A stretch of DNA of 32,220 nucleotides from Pseudoflavonifractor capillosus (GCF_016899775.1 NZ_JACJJE010000037.1:1-32220), one strand, 5' to 3'; positions 7,343 to 15,910 are shown, numbered from the stretch's first letter. The notes: generated from the letters alone by a model not told the origin. Numbers and translations: made by a program.

Positions 7343-7412
7343 AACTGCCCGCACTGCGGGCAGTTGTGACCGGCCGGAAGCGCCAACGGCGACCCCGGCC
7401 TTTATCCTGCTT
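7343..7412. other. Candidate origin of transfer (oriT A)
   Basis: Hairpin 1 has 11-bp arms around one base (7343-7365, AACTGCCCGCA-C-TGCGGGCAGTT). Hairpin 2 is GGCCGG (7372-7377) with CCGGCC (7395-7400). Its 3' arm directly abuts TTTATCCT (7401-7408). The motif GCGACC lies just inside hairpin 2. The site sits in the intergenic region upstream of the accessory and relaxase genes, the usual oriT place. The nic position is not known. A replication origin used by the neighbouring replication-type protein is an alternative. No gene is seen in the rest of 7214-7517. Confidence 0.65.
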
Positions 7413-7517
7413 TTTCTTTCGTCCTCGAGATTTCCTCCGAAAGCGGGCCAAATCTGCCTTGAAAGCCCTTGGTGGGGCAGGGACTCTGCCACACCCCGAA
7501 GGAGGGCGCACAGCGCC

Positions 7518-8195
7518 TCACAGTGGGGCACACGTGGCGCTCTCTGTGCTCTGTGCCAGGAGCGCCTGCGCCTGCTGCCACCGCTGCCGTTCCTCCAAGC
7601 GGAGCATCTGCTGCTGGTAGCAATGATCCATCGTCGCCTGGATTGGCAGGATGGTGTACAGGTTGTTGCCGTTCTGTTTCATGCCGTGTTTGTCGATGTA
7701 AGAGGTATTCTCGATGGTAATGAACTGCCTGTCCGCCAATTTCGTGATGTGCTTCATCACAGTGGACACGGTCAAGTGTACTGCAGCGGAGATGGTGCGG
7801 TAGCTGGGATGACACTGATGTGTGCGGCGATCCTCGCAGTAGAGCAGATAGGCGTAGACCGTGATGGCTCCGTGACCGATGTTCATGAAAAACAATTCAT
7901 TGGGCAGAGAGAAAAAGTTCTTGCCGTTGCTTTTGAGTATTGGAACCATGTGCTGATCCAGCAGTCCGCGACGGTTGAGTTCGGCAATCTGCTTCACAGC
8001 CATGTCCTTGCTCATGTGTAGTTGGGATGCGATTTCATCCGCACTGGGCAAGGCATTTTTGTTGCAGTAGACATGCAGATAGCAGAGATAGGCGAGGATA
8101 GCAAATCCCTGGGGTTTCAGTTCCCATTTCCAGACACCATTTGGAATTGGGAAGCGGCGTCGCTTTGGATCAGGTTGATTGAAAAAGAAACTCAT
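7518..8195 (-). CDS. Winged-helix DNA-binding protein, replication-initiator-like
   Basis: A 225-residue protein beginning MSFFFNQPDPKRRRFPIPNGVW. It has two helix-turn-helix-like segments: LPSADEIASQLHMSKDMAVKQIAELNRRGLL (about 55-85) and CHPSYRTISAAVHLTVSTVMKHITKLADRQFI (about 130-165). The pattern resembles the N-terminal domain of RepA-type replication initiators and similar HTH proteins of clostridial mobile elements. The start at 8195 overlaps the excisionase stop in ATGA and has GGGAGG upstream. It probably binds the repeats or hairpins nearby and helps maintenance or mobilisation of the element. Which of these it does cannot be told from sequence. Confidence 0.65.
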   Translation of the reverse strand: MSFFFNQPDPKRRRFPIPNGVWKWELKPQGFAILAYLCYLHVYCNKNALPSADEIASQLHMSKDMAVKQIAELNRRGLLDQHMVPILKSNGKNFFSLPNELFFMNIGHGAITVYAYLLYCEDRRTHQCHPSYRTISAAVHLTVSTVMKHITKLADRQFITIENTSYIDKHGMKQNGNNLYTILPIQATMDHCYQQQMLRLEERQRWQQAQALLAQSTESATCAPL

Positions 8196-8407
8196 TTGTG
8201 CACACCTCCCTCTGTGTTCTCCATCACCCATTGAATGAACTGTTCCTTGGGTACCACCATGCGGCTGCCCACACGCAGCACCGGAAAGCCTGGTTGGCGC
8301 ATCAGTTCATACCCGCTGGACAGCGATACGCCCAGTACCTTTGCCACCAATTCCGAATTGAGAAACAGCGGCAGTTCGTCGTAGCTTTTATAGACAGATT
8401 CTTTCAT
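8192..8407 (-). CDS. Excisionase-family DNA-binding protein
   Basis: A 71-residue protein with a MerR/excisionase type winged helix: LFLNSELVAKVLGVSLSSGYELMRQPGFPVLRVGSRMVVPKEQFIQWV covers nearly the whole chain. This is the HTH_17 pattern. The ATG at 8407 is preferred to the one at 8416, because AAGGAG ends exactly at the earlier ATG and is correctly spaced for the later one. It overlaps the next gene in ATGA. It could direct the integrases toward excision or regulate the mobilisation operon; it lies far from the integrases, so regulation is quite possible. Confidence 0.78.
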   Translation of the reverse strand: MKESVYKSYDELPLFLNSELVAKVLGVSLSSGYELMRQPGFPVLRVGSRMVVPKEQFIQWVMENTEGGVHK

Positions 8408-8464
8408 GTTGACCATCTCCTTTTCAAAACTCCCTCTACTTCTTTAGCCGCAAACATTTGCGTG

Positions 8465-8555
8465 TGACATAGTTTTGACATAACCTTTGGATGGTGTCCG
8501 AGTTGTCTCTCTACTTGTATTGGGGAAAATATATCCCCCTGACATACTTTTGACA
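8465..8555. repeat. Two 16-bp direct repeats upstream of the excisionase gene
   Basis: TGACATAGTTTTGACA (8465-8480) and TGACATACTTTTGACA (8540-8555) differ at one base and are 75 bp apart start to start, close to seven helical turns. Each is itself a double TGACA. They lie just upstream of the excisionase gene and are good candidates for cooperative binding by the excisionase or winged-helix protein, or for an autoregulated promoter region. No other gene is seen in 8417-8558. Confidence 0.55.
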
Positions 8556-8594
8556 GAAAAACGGAGCGCCTGCTTTGTCGCAGGCGCTCCGTTT
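8550..8594 (-). terminator. Strong terminator ending the cargo operon
   Basis: A perfect 15-bp stem, AAACGGAGCGCCTGC (8559-8573) with GCAGGCGCTCCGTTT (8580-8594), has a 6-base loop. On the minus strand the stem runs into GTTTTCTGTC. It is the first strong hairpin after the stop of the TPR-SUFU gene, 124 bases away, and separates cargo from mobilisation genes. The intervening 8595-8717 holds no clear gene. Confidence 0.8.
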
Positions 8595-8717
8595 GAGGTT
8601 CTGGTAATTCACTTTTGTCTTGGCTTTGGCAGTCGGTAAGTTCTTTCTGCCTTATTTCGCTCCTCCAGAGGCTGGACAAAGGCAGAGAAGAACTCCTTTA
8701 TGACGCGCAGGCTCCCA

Positions 8718-11700
8718 TTAATCCCACCAGAAGTACCAAACAGTGGACTGCCGCAGCACATCGGCCAGAGCGCCCACGGTGGCGTCCTCCGGGCCCTGGT
8801 CGATCACATCGGGGCAGAAGCCGTACTGCTCCACTGCTGCATCCATGGCCTTCTCCTGGGAAACAGGCGTCGGGAGCAGGAACTCCAGCTCGTCGTGGGT
8901 CATAGCTGCGGGCACCGCGCCATATTGCTCAAACCAGTATTTCGCCACTGCCATCAGCGACTGCGTGTCAGGACATTCATTCCAGTCGCCAAAGGGTAGA
9001 TAGGCAAAGACCTCCCAAGGATTCTTCACAGGGATTTTAGCCAGAATGAGAGGATAAGTCATTTTGCTATTGGAATTCCAGTAGCTTGAAAAACGACGGT
9101 TATCATATCCGCCCACCGTCTCGCCCAGAATATCCTCATCCCAGTCCATATCGTCATCCTCGGCTTCTTCTTTGCGCTGCCCTATCATTTCCTCCAGAAC
9201 CATCTTTCCATCCTTGAGAAAAGCGGTAAGCATTTTTTTGCGGTATTCCGCTACCTTGTCCGGATCAAAGGCGTAATCGTCCTCGCCATCGCTGTCCGGG
9301 TCGGAATTCATAATCAGGCATTCCCACAAGATTTCGTCATCCACATTCATCAGAACTGGCACAAAGCCCTCTTTGACACTTTCCCGTTTGGCATAGTTAT
9401 ATGCCGACATGATGGGATCATCGTCCGCCATCGCGGGGAAATAGGTACATTCACAGTTCAGATATTCCATCATGGCCTTCGCAAGCTCCGAAGGCTCCAG
9501 AGTGGCCTCATCGAAATCTTGTCCCTGCCAGTTGGCAAAGCGCTTTTCAATCACTTTTGCCATAGCCTGATAATAGTCCTCATCAAAGGGAATGAACAGA
9601 TAGGCTTCCTCCTGGAACTTGTCGGAATAATATTGCTCCGAGCCGAAATATTCCAAGGCATAGTTGTCAATGTCGCTGGGGAAGTAAGGGCTGTCCGCCT
9701 CCCCATAGTAGTATCCGGCAAAGGCCGCGCCCTCCTTATTGAACAGCGCACCAAAGAGCTGCCCGTTCAGCTGATCCCGGATAAAGCCGCGCAGATCGGT
9801 GCGGCTCAGATCCGCCATAAACGGTTGCACCTGCTCCCAGTACCGCTCCATAAATTCTACGCTCATCAGGTCATGCTCCATGCACCAGCGCAGATAGATT
9901 GCCATGTGGTTGTAGGCATTGATCTCGTCCACCGGCAGTCCCTTTTCCTGAATGGATTCCAGGTGCCAGGCGGCATCGTCCATATCGCCAGTGAAGTTCT
10001 CATCCGCCAGGGTACCTCTGGTAATGGCATTCTGGCGGATAGGATTGACCACAAAACTGATGCCTGCCATCTTTTCCAGCAGAGCGTCCGCATCATGCTC
10101 CAGTTTATACTTCAATTCGTTCCGATAGAGAGGAATTATCTGATAGAAGTTGACCTCCTCGCCGCTGGGCAAAGTGCAGACCTCGCCTCCGTTCCAGACA
10201 ACATCCTGCGGGCCCACCAGAAGTGCGCCGCAGAGCGTCGTGTTCTCCGCAAACGGCGACTGCTTGTCCATCGTGTGACCAAAGCCCAGCCAGGTATCAC
10301 CGGAAATCGGCAGGCGGGCCAACACCTTCAAGAGGCCAATAGGCCAGTACCACCGCTCATCCTTCAGGGATTCCTCATCCAGTTTCCAGTCCGGCGGCAA
10401 GGCGATGGCCAGCTCCGCCCGCTCCAGCTTGTATTCCGCCAGTTCCACCGGCACATTCATCCGGTGGGCGCCCATGCCCATCGTCACCAGCGTGTAGTAG
10501 TTCCGCTCCTCAGAAGGCGGCACCATGCAGATGTCCACATGGATGTCAGGGGAAACCAGCTCATGGAACACATTTTCAAACTCGCCAAAGGTGTTTTTGA
10601 TGTGTTGCTCGATTGCAGACATCTCATCCTCCATATAGACCTCCGGTTTATTGCTTTTCGTTGAGGACCAGATGGCATCTGCCTTCGTGCCGTCTGGATT
10701 CAGGAAAATCTGAAAATACTGATCGTCTCCCGGCTGTTGATAGACAAGACCGATGCGAAGGGTCTGGTCCACAAGCACCGCCGTCAGGACGCCCTCCGCT
10801 TCCCCTTCGGGAGTGTGGGTCAGCCATTCCCCGCTGTCCAGCCGTTCCTTAAGCTGCCGCAGCCAGTCCATTTCCATCTTGGAGAGTCCGGCTTCGTTCA
10901 TACGGAAGGAGAGCTCCACCAAGTGTTCCTTCACCGGGTACCGGAATTCACAGCAGGGGGCATTTTTCTCATAGCCATACCGCTCCGGGCAGAACAGCTC
11001 ATAAAATTCGGTAAGTCCCGCTTCGTCTACTCGAATACAGGCCAGGGCGCGCTGTTTATCATCCACATCCTCACCCAGCCCCTGCTGGAGCATTTGATCG
11101 GCATCGGGGTTGATCCAATGGTACTCCATCTGTTCCAGGGTGGCTCCGGCTTTAATCTCCTCCTGCAAAGTCAAGAACTCATAATCGCCCGGCTCCAGTT
11201 TTAATCCCTGCTTGACGGCATCCAGCGCGCCTGCTTTATCACCAAAATGCGCCCGCAGTTTACCAACCTGCAGCCAGATCCAGGGGTAGTCCGGTTCCTC
11301 CTTGGCGCCCTTTTCCGCATAGTCAAGCGCTTCTTCCAGCCTGCCGCAGTACATCAGCGCCACAGAATACCGGTAGTACCAGGTGGCGCAGCCTGCGGCG
11401 TTCTTCTCCGAATCCTTCATCCATTCTGCCGCCTGGTAATAATGGATATAGTCATCCAGATTGTTGCAGGCAAAGGCATACCAGAGGGCGATCTGCAAAT
11501 CCTGATGGGCCTGCTTTTCGCTGAATCTTCCTTCTTCTACGCCGCTTTTGATAAAATCCTCCAGCCAGCGGAGCATTTTGCCAAAGTAGCCGGAAACTCC
11601 TTCATCAAAGGATTCCAGCATTTCAATATCCTCTGCCGAGAGCAAGGAGCCAGTTTCCTCGTGAATGTCCGGCTCCGGTTCCTCCTCATCCAGCAGCGGC

Positions 11701-13151
11701 ACACCGCCCACATCCCGTCGGAATGCGTGGAAGTGAGCATAGGGCAGGTCCCTTCCCCCAAAGAATGCCTGCGCCGCTGTCAGTACAGCGGGCAGATCCC
11801 AGGCAATGAAATCCAGGTACCCACAATACAGGCCAGTGGCCCCACCCAGGAAGGTCACAGCTTCCGCTCCTGCCTCCCGCAGGATGGTATCCCGCAGGTT
11901 ATCCCGGAAGTCCAGAATGGCTCGGCTCCGCTCCTCACCGGCAAAGCCTTCTAATGGGTAGCAGAGGAAACCCACCGCAATGCCGTCCTTGTGGTACTCA
12001 TCCACCATATCACTGCGGGCGGACATATAGTCGTTGATGAGCACTGGTAGGCGGCAGGTTCCGGTATAGACATCCAGCCGCCAATCGGCCTCCGGGTCCT
12101 CCACCGGTTCCAGTTCATAGGCAAGGTAGCTGTTTTCCAGGTAGTCGCTGCCATCCCGCCAGAGGGAGAGGCCCATGCTTTGCAGCAGCTCCGGCAGTTC
12201 AGAAAGCAGCTTGGCCGGTTCGTCTTTCGGCTGAGCATAAACATCAAACCCATCGACAAAAGCGATGGCGGAAACTTCTCCGATGGTTTGGTCCACCAGC
12301 ATGGAGAGCGCCCACCAGACCCGGTCCGTATCCTCTTTCAAAAGCGGCGTCAGCTTTTCACAGAAAAGAACCAGGCTCACCCGATGATCCTCTGTTTTCT
12401 CTGCCCACATCTGCACATCCTCGGCCCGGACTTCCATGTCTCCGGCCCAAAGCATAAAGTCCTTGGAAGGCTGGCGTCCCACCCAGATATTCCAATGCTC
12501 AAGCACCGATTCCGGGGCCTGCTGCTGGAAGTACACGAGCGGGAACAGGCGGGAGCGAAGGCCCTCCGGACTGAGGATCAGTTCATACTTTTCGCCATTG
12601 AAGCCCAGCTCAAAGGAAGTATCACGCAGGGCAGTTTTGAGTGCGTTCCCGCATGTTTCAACCAGTTCTTCGCCGCGCTGGTGTGTTTTGTCGGTATCCA
12701 TGATTTGGCGCAGCTCCGCCTCAATATGAGCAAAGGCTGCCCATGTTTCCTGCGTCCTTTCACGGAAGTTCTTTTCAAACCGGGGCAGGGACAAACGACG
12801 GCGGCAATCGTCTATGTACTCCTGGGTATCTTTATCCCCGGGGCGGGCTTCCAGTGCCCTTTCAAAGTGACGCAGGGCAGGGCCTTCCTCATCCAGGAAA
12901 TAATAAGCGGAAGCAATCCGATAATTCCAGCAGTGATCGCCCGCAAAATACTCCTCATGGGGAGCCAGAAGTTCCAGCGCCTTTTCAAAAGGCTCCCGTT
13001 CTCCTATTTCTGCAACGGCAATATATGCCTTGGCCAATTCACTGTCCAGTTCTGGGGTGCGCTCCCCTGCGGGAATCGCTTCCAGGGCGTCGATTACCTT
13101 CTGCGCTTCATCCTGTTCAAACCATTGCTGGCATTGTTTCAATAAATCCAT
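8718..13151 (-). CDS. Giant TPR - SUFU-domain protein, probable immunity protein
   Basis: A 1477-residue soluble protein, last gene of the cargo operon. Residues 1-110 are TPR-like repeats. A second TPR-like block occupies about 550-660. A SUFU (suppressor of fused) domain spans about 840-1030, recognised by HVDICMVPPSEERNYYTLVT, MNVP, AIALPPDWK, WPIGLLKVLARLP and DTWLGFGHT. After it, about 1055-1110 (DAAWHLESI...HMAIYLRWCMEHDLMS) resembles the DUF7832 region often found near SUFU domains. An acidic stretch (EEAEDDDMDWDED) is near 1325-1337. Bacterial SUFU proteins are a recognised immunity family in polymorphic toxin systems. The ATG has AAGGAGG in good position. The size is far beyond an ordinary single-domain SUFU immunity protein, suggesting several immunity modules fused together. 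There is no signal peptide or membrane segment. A function other than immunity remains possible. Confidence 0.85.
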   Translation of the reverse strand: MDLLKQCQQWFEQDEAQKVIDALEAIPAGERTPELDSELAKAYIAVAEIGEREPFEKALELLAPHEEYFAGDHCWNYRIASAYYFLDEEGPALRHFERALEARPGDKDTQEYIDDCRRRLSLPRFEKNFRERTQETWAAFAHIEAELRQIMDTDKTHQRGEELVETCGNALKTALRDTSFELGFNGEKYELILSPEGLRSRLFPLVYFQQQAPESVLEHWNIWVGRQPSKDFMLWAGDMEVRAEDVQMWAEKTEDHRVSLVLFCEKLTPLLKEDTDRVWWALSMLVDQTIGEVSAIAFVDGFDVYAQPKDEPAKLLSELPELLQSMGLSLWRDGSDYLENSYLAYELEPVEDPEADWRLDVYTGTCRLPVLINDYMSARSDMVDEYHKDGIAVGFLCYPLEGFAGEERSRAILDFRDNLRDTILREAGAEAVTFLGGATGLYCGYLDFIAWDLPAVLTAAQAFFGGRDLPYAHFHAFRRDVGGVPLLDEEEPEPDIHEETGSLLSAEDIEMLESFDEGVSGYFGKMLRWLEDFIKSGVEEGRFSEKQAHQDLQIALWYAFACNNLDDYIHYYQAAEWMKDSEKNAAGCATWYYRYSVALMYCGRLEEALDYAEKGAKEEPDYPWIWLQVGKLRAHFGDKAGALDAVKQGLKLEPGDYEFLTLQEEIKAGATLEQMEYHWINPDADQMLQQGLGEDVDDKQRALACIRVDEAGLTEFYELFCPERYGYEKNAPCCEFRYPVKEHLVELSFRMNEAGLSKMEMDWLRQLKERLDSGEWLTHTPEGEAEGVLTAVLVDQTLRIGLVYQQPGDDQYFQIFLNPDGTKADAIWSSTKSNKPEVYMEDEMSAIEQHIKNTFGEFENVFHELVSPDIHVDICMVPPSEERNYYTLVTMGMGAHRMNVPVELAEYKLERAELAIALPPDWKLDEESLKDERWYWPIGLLKVLARLPISGDTWLGFGHTMDKQSPFAENTTLCGALLVGPQDVVWNGGEVCTLPSGEEVNFYQIIPLYRNELKYKLEHDADALLEKMAGISFVVNPIRQNAITRGTLADENFTGDMDDAAWHLESIQEKGLPVDEINAYNHMAIYLRWCMEHDLMSVEFMERYWEQVQPFMADLSRTDLRGFIRDQLNGQLFGALFNKEGAAFAGYYYGEADSPYFPSDIDNYALEYFGSEQYYSDKFQEEAYLFIPFDEDYYQAMAKVIEKRFANWQGQDFDEATLEPSELAKAMMEYLNCECTYFPAMADDDPIMSAYNYAKRESVKEGFVPVLMNVDDEILWECLIMNSDPDSDGEDDYAFDPDKVAEYRKKMLTAFLKDGKMVLEEMIGQRKEEAEDDDMDWDEDILGETVGGYDNRRFSSYWNSNSKMTYPLILAKIPVKNPWEVFAYLPFGDWNECPDTQSLMAVAKYWFEQYGAVPAAMTHDELEFLLPTPVSQEKAMDAAVEQYGFCPDVIDQGPEDATVGALADVLRQSTVWYFWWD

Positions 13152-13209
13152 ATCAGTACCTCCTTATTTCGGCTCTCTATATGGTTGTTGTTTTACCATA
13201 AATTATCAT

Positions 13210-13458
13210 TCAAATATCCCAGTCTATGAAATCTTCACGGTTCAATACAAAGTGCTGATACAGGCACTTCAAATTTTCCTGTTCATCCCGTGAGAGCTTC
13301 GTCCCGTTTTCATACCGCAAAGTGTCGGCATACAGGATAAAACCATCCACTTTTCCTGATGAAGCCCGAAACTCACCGTTTCCAATAATGGCAACATCGC
13401 CACATACAAATGTAACCGAAGAAGAAGTGGTGTGGATTTTCATAATTGCTTCGATCAT
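13210..13458 (-). CDS. Imm74-like small immunity protein
   Basis: An 82-residue protein. MKIHTTSSSVTFVCGDVAIIGNGEFRASSG looks like a beta-rich N-terminal half, followed by FILYADTLRYENGTKLSRDEQENLKCLY with a helix-forming end. This order, a short beta sheet, an aromatic/acidic segment and then a DEEE-type helix, resembles the Imm74 immunity family, which has about this length. The call rests on remembered pattern, not a search. The start may be the ATG at 13458 (GAGAGGTGA upstream) or the ATG five codons later. It lies 9 bases after the FGE-like gene and 58 bases before the TPR-SUFU gene. Confidence 0.6.
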   Translation of the reverse strand: MIEAIMKIHTTSSSVTFVCGDVAIIGNGEFRASSGKVDGFILYADTLRYENGTKLSRDEQENLKCLYQHFVLNREDFIDWDI

Positions 13459-13467
13459 CTGATAATA

Positions 13468-14472
13468 TCACCTCTCATCTCCGGGCGATACCATTCTCCA
13501 CCCGGATGTCTGCACCCGGATAACGGGACGGAAAAAGTCATAGTCATTGTGAATCTCGTTATCTTCCCGAACCTCCGGTTTACAGTGAGGGGAACAGGGT
13601 AAATATCCAAGCAAAGGACCCATGCCGCCGCAGATATTGCAGCCGCCGTCGCCGCCGCAGGTGGTCAATGTTTTCCCCTCTACCAGCTCCCGCTTATAGG
13701 GGTCGTAGGCGATCGACAGGCCAAAGAAGTTGGTCTGCTCCATGTCGTATGGCTTACCCTGATCTTCCTCGCTTTCAAAGTGGTGCAGATGCATGGAGTA
13801 GTCCAGTCCATCCCCCCATGGGAACAGGGTGCGGCATCCGCCTCCGCACAGATAGGCCCACTCATCCGGCGTGGGAAGGCTGGCTGCCACCTCCCACAAC
13901 AGGGATCGCTGAAACTCTGCGTAGGTCATGGGATGGCACAGCCACGCTCGCCAACTATCACCATTTCGTTCAAAACGGACAGTTTCGTGTATTTCAAAGC
14001 TCTGGCTGTTCTGGCCCGCCCACTTCTGCAAGGTCTCCAGCCAGTCGGGGTGGGCGGTGATGCGTGGATCGTTCATGGGTACGCTTTCCCAGCCAATTTC
14101 CTCCAGTTTTCTGCCCACGAACATGGGGGCGATGGTCACCTGGCGTACTGGGGTCATGCCCTGCCTGAGAAATTCCTCCGCAGAGCCCTCATATTCGATT
14201 TCCGCAAAAATATCCGCCAGTTCCTCTTGGTTGGCCTTGTCCATTCCTTGGACAAAACTCTCCCAGCCAAGAATCACGGTATCGCCCGGGACAAAGACAA
14301 ACTCCCGGCCACCTTTTTCAAATAGGCCGGTGGTGCAGCTTTGTCCCCAGCGGGAAAAGGCGTATAGTTCCTTGAATGTCAAATGATAACGAGTCGCCAG
14401 CGTCTGCATCAGCCAGAGCTTATCGGACAGTTTCAATGTATCAAATTGTGGTCGAAATAAATTCTCGTTCAT
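13468..14472 (-). CDS. FGE/SUMF1-like domain protein with cysteine-rich insert
   Basis: A 334-residue protein; ATG 14472 (MNENLFRPQFD) is chosen for AGAGGTC upstream. From about residue 195 it has LPTPDEWAYLCGGGCRTLFPWGD, matching the LPTEAEWEYA...YPWGD signature of formylglycine-generating-enzyme (SUMF1/EgtB/PvdO) folds. NFFGLSIAYDPYKRELVEG replaces the usual N-GLYDM-GNVWEW, and the end GWRMVSPGD fits the GFR end motif. A cluster TCGGDGGCNICGG with a later CSPHC lies where the FGE active-site region should be. The classical catalytic residues are not recognisable, so a non-enzymatic binding role is more likely. In this operon it is probably an immunity protein built on an FGE-like fold. Confidence 0.65.
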   Translation of the reverse strand: MNENLFRPQFDTLKLSDKLWLMQTLATRYHLTFKELYAFSRWGQSCTTGLFEKGGREFVFVPGDTVILGWESFVQGMDKANQEELADIFAEIEYEGSAEEFLRQGMTPVRQVTIAPMFVGRKLEEIGWESVPMNDPRITAHPDWLETLQKWAGQNSQSFEIHETVRFERNGDSWRAWLCHPMTYAEFQRSLLWEVAASLPTPDEWAYLCGGGCRTLFPWGDGLDYSMHLHHFESEEDQGKPYDMEQTNFFGLSIAYDPYKRELVEGKTLTTCGGDGGCNICGGMGPLLGYLPCSPHCKPEVREDNEIHNDYDFFRPVIRVQTSGWRMVSPGDER

Positions 14473-14485
14473 AACAAGACCTCTT

Positions 14486-14761
14486 TCAATTTGCTCCGGC
14501 ATACTGTGATTCCTTTTCCACAAGGCGAACCGCCTCCGTCAACAGCTTGGGAAGCTGATTCCTTTCTGCTGTTTCATACTGCTGGACTGGATGCGTCCAA
14601 TCAAAATTTTGAATGATAGAAATGATGTATCTGTCCTGATACCAGCCCATATCCAGCAGAAAGCAGTTCGGATATTCTACTTGCAGCATATCTTCTTTTT
14701 GCGTGATATCCAAAAAGATAATCTCTCCAGTGCCAAAATCCATCTTTGACCAGACTTGCAC
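14486..14761 (-). CDS. Small cargo protein of unknown function (GTG start)
   Basis: A 91-residue protein. The frame is open to 14857, but the sequence before residue 33 overlaps the previous gene. A GTG at 14761 lies 9 bases after GAGGAGG, which follows immediately after the upstream stop, so GTG is the likely start (VQVWSKMDFGTGEIIFLDITQKED). It looks like a compact alpha/beta protein of immunity size: EVEYPNCFLLDMGWYQDRYIIS-like strands and then a C-terminal helix LPKLLTEAVRLVEKE. I recognise no family. It ends 13 bases before the FGE-like gene. Confidence 0.65.
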   Translation of the reverse strand: MQVWSKMDFGTGEIIFLDITQKEDMLQVEYPNCFLLDMGWYQDRYIISIIQNFDWTHPVQQYETAERNQLPKLLTEAVRLVEKESQYAGAN

Positions 14762-14775
14762 GGCAAAATTCCTCC

Positions 14776-15477
14776 TCACGATTCTCCGAAATGCTCCAGG
14801 TACAACTTCCGCACGGAATAGGGACCAACAAGGGTCGTTTCCTTTCGGCCATCCCAAGAATACACATGAATTTCGCCTTCATCCCCAATGTACCGCTGTT
14901 CCTCAAAGGGTGCGGGAAAGGGGAAGCTTTCTACGATGCTCCAATCAATCTTGGGCTTCAGCCCATCAAACTCCTCGCGCTTGAGCCTTTTGAAATTGAA
15001 CACCAAGGCCGCTCCAATTCCATCGAAAAGCAAATCTGCGTATTCTCTGGGGGTAATATTCTCGCTCACATTGGCAGCTTTGATGTCCACATTCAGAACC
15101 TTGTCGCCGCAGTTTGTCCATATTTTATTGGGAGAGAACCAGGTAGTCCGATCTTTGCCGCCTGCAAAGTCCTCGCGGAAATAGCTTCTGTTGGCGCTGT
15201 CCATCTCGACCCCTTCCCGAAGCAAGCCGTTGTATGAGGAAAGCGGAAAATATCGGTGTTTTGCCGGGTCAAACTGGTCAAACGAAATGTCCAACAGATA
15301 CCCATGCTTCTCACTACGCATCAGCTTGTGTGGCTTCACAATGTTTTCTTCGATGAAACTCCAAATGTACTCGTCCACATGAATAGATACACGAGGGCGA
15401 CTGAATAATGTGATTTTGTAGTGATCCTCTCTGTCCATTCTCTCCGTATTGAACCAAATACGATGAATTTTAACCAT
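14776..15477 (-). CDS. Cargo protein of unknown function, 233 residues
   Basis: Begins MVKIHRIWFNTERMDRED at ATG 15477, which has GAGGGG upstream; the open frame runs further up but without a start signal and into the previous gene. It is soluble and rich in aromatic and charged residues. There is a long central stretch without repeats (YLLDISFDQFDPAKHRYFPLSSYNGLL, DRTTWFSPNKIWTNCGD, ITPREYADLLFDGIGAALVFNFKRL). I do not recognise a family. Its size and place in the operon fit a specific immunity protein. Confidence 0.65.
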   Translation of the reverse strand: MVKIHRIWFNTERMDREDHYKITLFSRPRVSIHVDEYIWSFIEENIVKPHKLMRSEKHGYLLDISFDQFDPAKHRYFPLSSYNGLLREGVEMDSANRSYFREDFAGGKDRTTWFSPNKIWTNCGDKVLNVDIKAANVSENITPREYADLLFDGIGAALVFNFKRLKREEFDGLKPKIDWSIVESFPFPAPFEEQRYIGDEGEIHVYSWDGRKETTLVGPYSVRKLYLEHFGES

Positions 15478-15523
15478 AGTTATCCCCTCGCGTGATTTCT
15501 GCCAACGACACTTCTGTTTCCGC

Positions 15524-15904
15524 CTAAAAAAGTAGTTCACCGAAAAACAGCCTGAGAGTTACGGCAGATAATGATTCAAGCTGTGGCTTGCTGAGAGGAG
15601 TGTAGTGAAGGACGATTTCTCCATACAACTCCGTGTTGATGTGGTGTTCTTCCAGATACCGCAGAACCTTTCGGTTGTTCCGCACGATATTTAGACGAAA
15701 CCTGGTATTATCAAGGGCATATTCAAAACAGTCCGGGTCAATCAACTGACCATTGGCTGGATCATTCATTTCCAAGCGGAGTGCTTCCGCGCCGGTCTTG
15801 CGGGAGAGTGTAAAGTAACCATCCTCCAGTTCAAAGAACAGGCAGGACAGCCCATCCTCATTGTCCAGCTCCCAAGTCATTCTTTTTGCAAATAATTCCA
15901 TCAT
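15524..15904 (-). CDS. Small cargo protein of unknown function, 126 residues
   Basis: Starts ATGATG with TGAGGT just upstream; the second ATG (15901) has slightly better spacing. Acidic N-terminal half with alternating strands (MTWELDNEDGLSCLFFELEDGYFTLSRKTG), then a helical part and a C-terminal segment LSAVTLRLFFGELLF. No signal peptide or convincing membrane helix. No family recognised. It begins 6 bases after the NADAR gene stops, so the two are probably translated together. Confidence 0.65.
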   Translation of the reverse strand: MMELFAKRMTWELDNEDGLSCLFFELEDGYFTLSRKTGAEALRLEMNDPANGQLIDPDCFEYALDNTRFRLNIVRNNRKVLRYLEEHHINTELYGEIVLHYTPLSKPQLESLSAVTLRLFFGELLF

Positions 15905-15910
15905 TTTACC

